From Rhodopirellula sp. (GTDB lineage Bacteria; Planctomycetota; Planctomycetia; Pirellulales; Pirellulaceae), in the NCBI GenBank assembly GCA_002712845.1, contig PAUV01000082.1, forward strand, positions 1 through 10,394: DNA of 10,394 nucleotides, read 5' to 3'. The notes under the pieces are model-generated. The model did no database searches, was not told the origin of the DNA, and saw nothing but the letters and a program-made list of their open reading frames with translations. Shown piece by piece: positions 6,128-10,394 of this stretch. Both the position numbers and the translations under genes were made by a program. Positions within the stretch are counted from its first letter, which is position 1; the number at the start of each line of letters is the position of its first letter.

Positions 6128-7582
6128 ATGTATTCAAGGCGAATCATCAAAACAGGAATGTGTTTGATCATGCTGTTCATGATCATTTCCCATGGTCGAT
6201 TGGCAGAGGCAATCGAAAAGACACCTGACAGACCAAACATTCTCTTTCTGTTAGCGGATGATCTGGGCTGGACAGGATTGGGTTGTTTTGGAAGCGACTT
6301 GTATGAAACGCCCCACCTCGATCAGCTTGCTGAAACCGGGCTGAAATTCACCAATGCCTACTCGGCGTGTACGGTGTGCTCACCATCCCGTGCTTCGATC
6401 ATGACAGGGATGTATCCAGCCAGACTTCGACTAACCGATTTCATAGCGGGTCAAAATCGACCGTTTGCCAAATTGCGAATTCCGGAATGGACAAAAGGAT
6501 TGAATCACTCCTATGTGACCATCGCAGAAGCACTGCGAAATGATGGATACCAGACTGCACACGTGGGAAAATGGCACCTGCACCACGCCGGACGCAATCC
6601 CGACGATTATGGCCCCACCCAACATGGGTTCGATGTAGACATTGCGAAACCAAAAGGAACACGCGGTTATCGACTGCAAAGTGGCGGGAACCCAAATGGT
6701 GAATCGAAAAGCGAGTACCTGACCGATTACCTCACGGACCAAGCCTTGTCCTTCATTGACAAAGCTCAGGAGAATCCATTTTTTCTTTATTTTGCTTATC
6801 ACGTGCCACACACCCCAATTGATGGGCGAGACGATCTGGTTGCCAAATACAGAACAAAAGTGCGTGACGGCGCCGTACACAAAAACCCCAAATATGCTGC
6901 GATGGTGACCAGCATGGACGACAGCGTTGGCCGCCTACTTGGACGATTGGAACACCACGGTATTACTGATAATACGCTAGTGATCTTCACGTCTGACAAC
7001 GGTGGACTGACACAGCGCTACGGTAAACTCGACGGGTTCACGGACAACTATCCACTGCGTCGCGGCAAAGGTTCAGCCTACGAAGGCGGGGTTCGAGTAC
7101 CCGCCATCATCCGATGGCCTGGAGTGACACCACCGGCAAGTCAATGTGACGAACCCGTCAGTACGATCGACTACTATCCAACACTCCTTGAGGCTGCGCG
7201 TTGCGATGGAAGTGAAACCCACAATCAAAAGATTGACGGCACAAGTCTGGGAACTCTTCTACGGGATCCGTCGCAATCGCTGGATCGCAATCTGTTTTGG
7301 CACTATCCACATTATCACGCTGGCGGTGACAGTCCGTACGGAGCCATTCGCTCAGGTCCGTGGCGACTCATAGAGTTTTACGAAGATGACGCGATCGAAC
7401 TTTACGATCTGAATGCAGATCCAGGCGAAAATCATAATCTCGCCGGAGTACAGCCGGGCATTGCTGAGAAGTTGCATCAACAACTCGATTCATGGCGTGC
7501 AACCGTCAATGCTCAAATGCCAATTCCCAATCCCGACCATGATTCTGACAAAGCGCAGCAAGTCTCCAAAAAGCGAAAGTGA
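6128..7582 (+). CDS. Secreted formylglycine-dependent sulfatase (arylsulfatase family S1)
   Basis: This 484-residue sulfatase is complete. The ATG at 6128 is chosen because it starts a signal peptide (MYSRRIIKTG, hydrophobic core, likely cut after RLAEA at residue 28) and AAGGCAAG lies 9 bases upstream; an in-frame ATG at 6044 would only add residues before the signal. The mature part opens RPNILFLLADDLGWTG (35-50), with the metal-binding Asp pair at 44-45. CSPSR at 84-88 is the CxPSR site whose Cys84 would be oxidised to formylglycine; the following ASIMTG fits sulfatase signature 1. GYQTAHVGKWHL (140-151) is signature 2. HVPHTP (225-230), IFTSDNGG (286-293, Asp290/Asn291) and LRRGKGSAYEGGVRVP (310-325) complete the metal and sulfate site. 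The C-terminal subdomain ends with ELYDLNADPGENHNLAG (424-440) and a Lys-rich tail. All key residues are present, so it is probably active on extracytoplasmic sulfated glycans. Substrate is not predictable by eye. Confidence 0.95.
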   Translation: MYSRRIIKTGMCLIMLFMIISHGRLAEAIEKTPDRPNILFLLADDLGWTGLGCFGSDLYETPHLDQLAETGLKFTNAYSACTVCSPSRASIMTGMYPARLRLTDFIAGQNRPFAKLRIPEWTKGLNHSYVTIAEALRNDGYQTAHVGKWHLHHAGRNPDDYGPTQHGFDVDIAKPKGTRGYRLQSGGNPNGESKSEYLTDYLTDQALSFIDKAQENPFFLYFAYHVPHTPIDGRDDLVAKYRTKVRDGAVHKNPKYAAMVTSMDDSVGRLLGRLEHHGITDNTLVIFTSDNGGLTQRYGKLDGFTDNYPLRRGKGSAYEGGVRVPAIIRWPGVTPPASQCDEPVSTIDYYPTLLEAARCDGSETHNQKIDGTSLGTLLRDPSQSLDRNLFWHYPHYHAGGDSPYGAIRSGPWRLIEFYEDDAIELYDLNADPGENHNLAGVQPGIAEKLHQQLDSWRATVNAQMPIPNPDHDSDKAQQVSKKRK

Positions 7583-7657
7583 GACCGGATCGGCGTGCGA
7601 AGGTATTTTTTGTGCTGCAAGCTGATTTGGTAAAACGAAGTGATGGTTTTGACAGCA

Positions 7658-10393
7658 CTACATTTTCCTGAGCACAAACCATGCAGACTTCCAGCCTGGC
7701 TTTTGCCGAACGCTGAAACCACCGGCTTCAACAAACAGATACTCAATCTCGTCAATCTCTTTCACTTGCATTTTGAGCGATTGATAGCGGTCAAGATCCA
7801 TCAACACATTGCCGGACCACGCCCAGACTGGCTCACTTGTCCTGCCATCTGTTTTGAAAGTGATCGCTGAGAATGGCGCATTGCGTGCTTTTGCGTTTTT
7901 CGCAGCTGGATCGAAATCCTTGATGTCTTCGACACGTGAAATGACCTGCCACGAACCCGGAATGTCAGGATGCGCGACAAACTTTCCATCCCAGCGGAAC
8001 AGGTTCTCATTCGGATCCTGTGATGCATCTTCAGGATTGATTCGATCCTGCCAATGTGATGATGACATCGGAACGGTCGATGCCGATTTGAAGACCAGTT
8101 CATCATCCATGGGTGGCAGTTTCTGCTCAGCAAGATGAAGACTGATTTTTCCCTGAGGCAGACGACTGGAAGGTTTCGTGCTGTACTTGTCGTTGTAACG
8201 AATGAAAGTCTTGACTGCGATGGTCACTTCACCACTGTTGAAGTCATCACGAAATTCACGTGTGATAAAAGCGCCTTTTGGCAAACCTCCGGATCCCCGA
8301 CCACCACCCTGTTTGGTTTCAATCAGCGGCTTGCCATTAATATAAATCATGTGCCCTCCGCCAGAACCAACGTGATCACCGGAATTGACCCGCAGGCGAT
8401 AACGGTGCCCCTCTTTCAAGGATGGAATTTTGAACGTACCGCGCATCAGCAGTACCTCCTTCTCCCACAAGGTGTTGACGCGGGTAGCGCCGTAACAGCC
8501 TGGCCCCACACAGCCCGCTGAGCATTTGGTGATGGGGCGCGTGGGTATTGCCCCATCGTAGTTCCCAAACGGACTTTTGCCCGTCTTCCAACCCGCCTTG
8601 GCAGCATCAAACTCGGGCTGGAACCAGGTCTCCATCCCTCGGGGCAGCGTGATTTCACGATAACGGGAAATCAGCTGATCGAATGGCACCTGCTCAGCAG
8701 CAATCGGATCAAAACTGTGGTAGGACCACTCGGCATCACGCAAATCAACAAACATTTTCCAGTCGTACTGATCATGCCCAGCGCGGCGATAAAGCGCCGC
8801 GAGCTCATCAATCGGTTCGCCTCGACCTCCGGGACGTTGCGATTGCACCTCGTTGGCGGCCAGCGGCAGCAGTTTTCGACGATTCCTACCAACAAACTCA
8901 GGAACGAGTTCATCCATGATAATCGGCACAATTGCCTGCTTCAGTTCCGGTCCAAAACTACTCGGATCCGCTCGAAGAAACAAATTTTTGTAGGGCAGGA
9001 TCTCTCCCGGGTACTTCTTGCGAGCGATCTCGTAAACGACATCGAGTCCGCCAGGGACATCCGCCAGGGATTCGGCAATGGCTTCGAGGTGATAATCGTA
9101 AGTTGAGGTTGTATTCAGACCGCCAGGTGCAACCTTGTCACCCGCATAGCCCGTGAACGTCTCCTTCAAAGTCTCCGTCGCCAGCTTTTGTACAACAGGC
9201 GAGGCCTTTTTGATTTCAGCACGAATCGCTGGTGCAAACCCAAGTGTGATCGAAACACGTTGATTGCTACGAACCAGTTCACCCATCGCAGGCAACACCC
9301 GTTCATAACAGCGTTCGTCAGCCGCCACGGGAGTCAATGCGGTCAGTGCCGCATTACGCAGCCATGCTTCTTCATGCTTGAGATAGGGGATCAGCAGATC
9401 AACCAGCGGAACAATCTCGTCAGCTTGACTGTGACCAATGATTTGGATGGCTGCGTCTTTGACCCACCATGACTCATCCTGATCTCGAACAGCTTGCACT
9501 GCAAGCTGCTGTATTTCGGCATTCAGAACCTCAGTACGTTGCAACAAAGCTCCAAACATCGCACGTCGAATACGCGGGTCCGCGTCGCGCAGAAACTCCA
9601 TCACTAACTTCAAACGCACCGGACCGCCTGGTGCCCGCCAACCGATGTATCCGCTATTGATCCCCAATGCCTTGAATGCCGCAATGTTCCGGATGCTAAA
9701 GTCCTGATGGTGCATGTATCGACGAATCTCGTCATCACTGGGTTGATCCGCACCATGAAATTTTCTGATGAACGGCCCACTGGAATCGCGGGCCAAGGTC
9801 TCATGGGAAAGATCCTGTTGACGGCCATCCTTATCGGCAACCGCATCAAGAGAAAGGAATGCCTCGTCAGCGCTATTTCCCCAGGGCTGTGCGGGAAGTT
9901 CATAGCGTTTCGAGAACTTTGACGGTGGTGCACCTGTGATACGAAGAGTCTTTCGCGGGATCGTGTAAGCCAACGGATACGCGACTCCCCACAATTCTTT
10001 GTCATAACCTGCACCACCAAGGATGCCAAATGAACCATCAAATCGTCGTGACAAATCATAGTGCCACTTACGACTGTCCATGAAGTCGCGGTACTGCTTT
10101 GGTTTCTTGTCGTGCAACAAACCCATTGCTGCACTCCGCCAGATTTCACCAATCCCGCCACCCGTATGTCCGTGCAACATGAATGTTGTTGTGTAAAAGC
10201 TCTGCATCGCACAGACATCACGGGCCTTGGCATACACCGAGTCCTCACCTTGGGGAGTAAGTGCGGCAGCGGCAGCCATGGCAAAGGCGAGCTTTCCGTT
10301 TTTTCCATTGTCCACAAAGCCTGTGAACGGCCGATCATCCCCGTACGGATTGTTGCCCCGTCCCGCGTACCGGTAAAAGTGTCTCAGGGCCCG
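7658..10393 (-). CDS. DUF6288-like large multidomain protein with HEAT repeats (N-terminus beyond window)
   Basis: The frame is open to the right window edge, giving 911 visible residues (numbered from the edge); a GTG at 10315 is unlikely to be the start, since the upstream ALRHFYRYAGRGNNPYG reads as coding. Residues 1-130 are alpha-helical with glycine-rich turns (NGKNGKLAFAMAAAAAL, FMLHGHTGGGIGEIWRSAA), resembling the alpha/alpha-toroid part of DUF6288-type planctomycete proteins. Residues about 220-410 are HEAT-like helical repeats (DADPRIRRAMFGALL, HEEAWLRNAALTALTPV). Residues about 590-755 include a Cys cluster (C624, C628, C633) and a beta-rich, possibly carbohydrate-binding segment (HRYRLRVNSGDHVGSGGGHMIYINGKPLIE). 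A final beta segment (GSWQVISRVEDIKDFDP and WAWSGNVLMDLDRYQ) ends the protein. Any secretion signal lies outside the window. It converges with the sulfatase, 75 bases away. The biochemical role is unknown; the family name is from recall and less sure than the domain description. Confidence 0.8.
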   Translation of the reverse strand, partial: RALRHFYRYAGRGNNPYGDDRPFTGFVDNGKNGKLAFAMAAAAALTPQGEDSVYAKARDVCAMQSFYTTTFMLHGHTGGGIGEIWRSAAMGLLHDKKPKQYRDFMDSRKWHYDLSRRFDGSFGILGGAGYDKELWGVAYPLAYTIPRKTLRITGAPPSKFSKRYELPAQPWGNSADEAFLSLDAVADKDGRQQDLSHETLARDSSGPFIRKFHGADQPSDDEIRRYMHHQDFSIRNIAAFKALGINSGYIGWRAPGGPVRLKLVMEFLRDADPRIRRAMFGALLQRTEVLNAEIQQLAVQAVRDQDESWWVKDAAIQIIGHSQADEIVPLVDLLIPYLKHEEAWLRNAALTALTPVAADERCYERVLPAMGELVRSNQRVSITLGFAPAIRAEIKKASPVVQKLATETLKETFTGYAGDKVAPGGLNTTSTYDYHLEAIAESLADVPGGLDVVYEIARKKYPGEILPYKNLFLRADPSSFGPELKQAIVPIIMDELVPEFVGRNRRKLLPLAANEVQSQRPGGRGEPIDELAALYRRAGHDQYDWKMFVDLRDAEWSYHSFDPIAAEQVPFDQLISRYREITLPRGMETWFQPEFDAAKAGWKTGKSPFGNYDGAIPTRPITKCSAGCVGPGCYGATRVNTLWEKEVLLMRGTFKIPSLKEGHRYRLRVNSGDHVGSGGGHMIYINGKPLIETKQGGGRGSGGLPKGAFITREFRDDFNSGEVTIAVKTFIRYNDKYSTKPSSRLPQGKISLHLAEQKLPPMDDELVFKSASTVPMSSSHWQDRINPEDASQDPNENLFRWDGKFVAHPDIPGSWQVISRVEDIKDFDPAAKNAKARNAPFSAITFKTDGRTSEPVWAWSGNVLMDLDRYQSLKMQVKEIDEIEYLFVEAGGFSVRQKPGWKSAWFVLRKM

Positions 10394-10394
10394 A

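Noticed and set aside
5779..6228. 149-codon plus-strand frame spanning the glycosyltransferase end and sulfatase start
   Set aside because: It overlaps two well-supported genes in another frame and has no domain; it is a shadow frame.
7583..7657. Terminator between the convergent sulfatase and DUF6288-like genes
   Set aside because: A T-run (TTTTTT near 7605) is present, but I could not find a stable GC-rich stem just before it on either strand.
1..10394. CRISPR array, insertion sequence, tRNA or defence system
   Set aside because: No regularly spaced identical repeats, transposase motifs, terminal inverted repeats, tRNA cloverleaf or known defence domains were seen on either strand.

Overview
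The window looks like part of a chromosome from a Planctomycetota bacterium, probably of the Pirellulales or Planctomycetales type. The reasons are: several formylglycine sulfatases close together; a secreted 3-keto-disaccharide hydrolase (DUF1080) protein; a repeat protein whose N-terminus carries the 'LxPLExRxxLAG'-like motif of planctomycete surface proteins; a large DUF6288-like multidomain protein; moderate GC; and loosely packed genes with long spacers and weak or absent Shine-Dalgarno sites. The assignment rests on gene content, not on a marker gene.

Layout from left to right. Bases 1-1521 (+) are the C-terminal part of a sulfatase that starts before the window and carries an extra beta-rich C-terminal domain. 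It converges with a minus-strand gene (2698-1568) for a repetitive surface or extracellular protein made of about thirteen 22-residue GxDxV coils. A roughly 630-base divergent spacer with short repeats and hairpins follows, then a secreted DUF1080 protein (3331-4125, +), a perfect 24-base palindrome just after it, and a 660-base apparently non-coding stretch. A GT4 glycosyltransferase (4788-5903, +) and a complete secreted sulfatase with an intact CxPSR site (6128-7582, +) come next. The last 2.7 kb (10393-7658, -) is a large DUF6288-like protein with an alpha-helical N-terminal part, HEAT repeats and beta-rich C-terminal domains. It converges on the sulfatase and is cut by the window edge.

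How the genes may work together. The two sulfatases and the DUF1080 protein fit extracellular or periplasmic removal of sulfate and cleavage of oxidised glycosides from marine sulfated polysaccharides. The repeat protein and the DUF6288-like protein look like cell-surface components. The glycosyltransferase is cytoplasmic and biosynthetic, so it may be unrelated. Spacers of more than 200 bases and alternating strands argue against a single operon. No CRISPR array, transposase, tRNA, rRNA or phage gene was seen. I did not find a convincing new defence or mobile system. The most distinctive items are the 22-residue solenoid protein, the appended domain of the first sulfatase, the cysteine cluster in the DUF6288-like protein and the 24-base palindrome.
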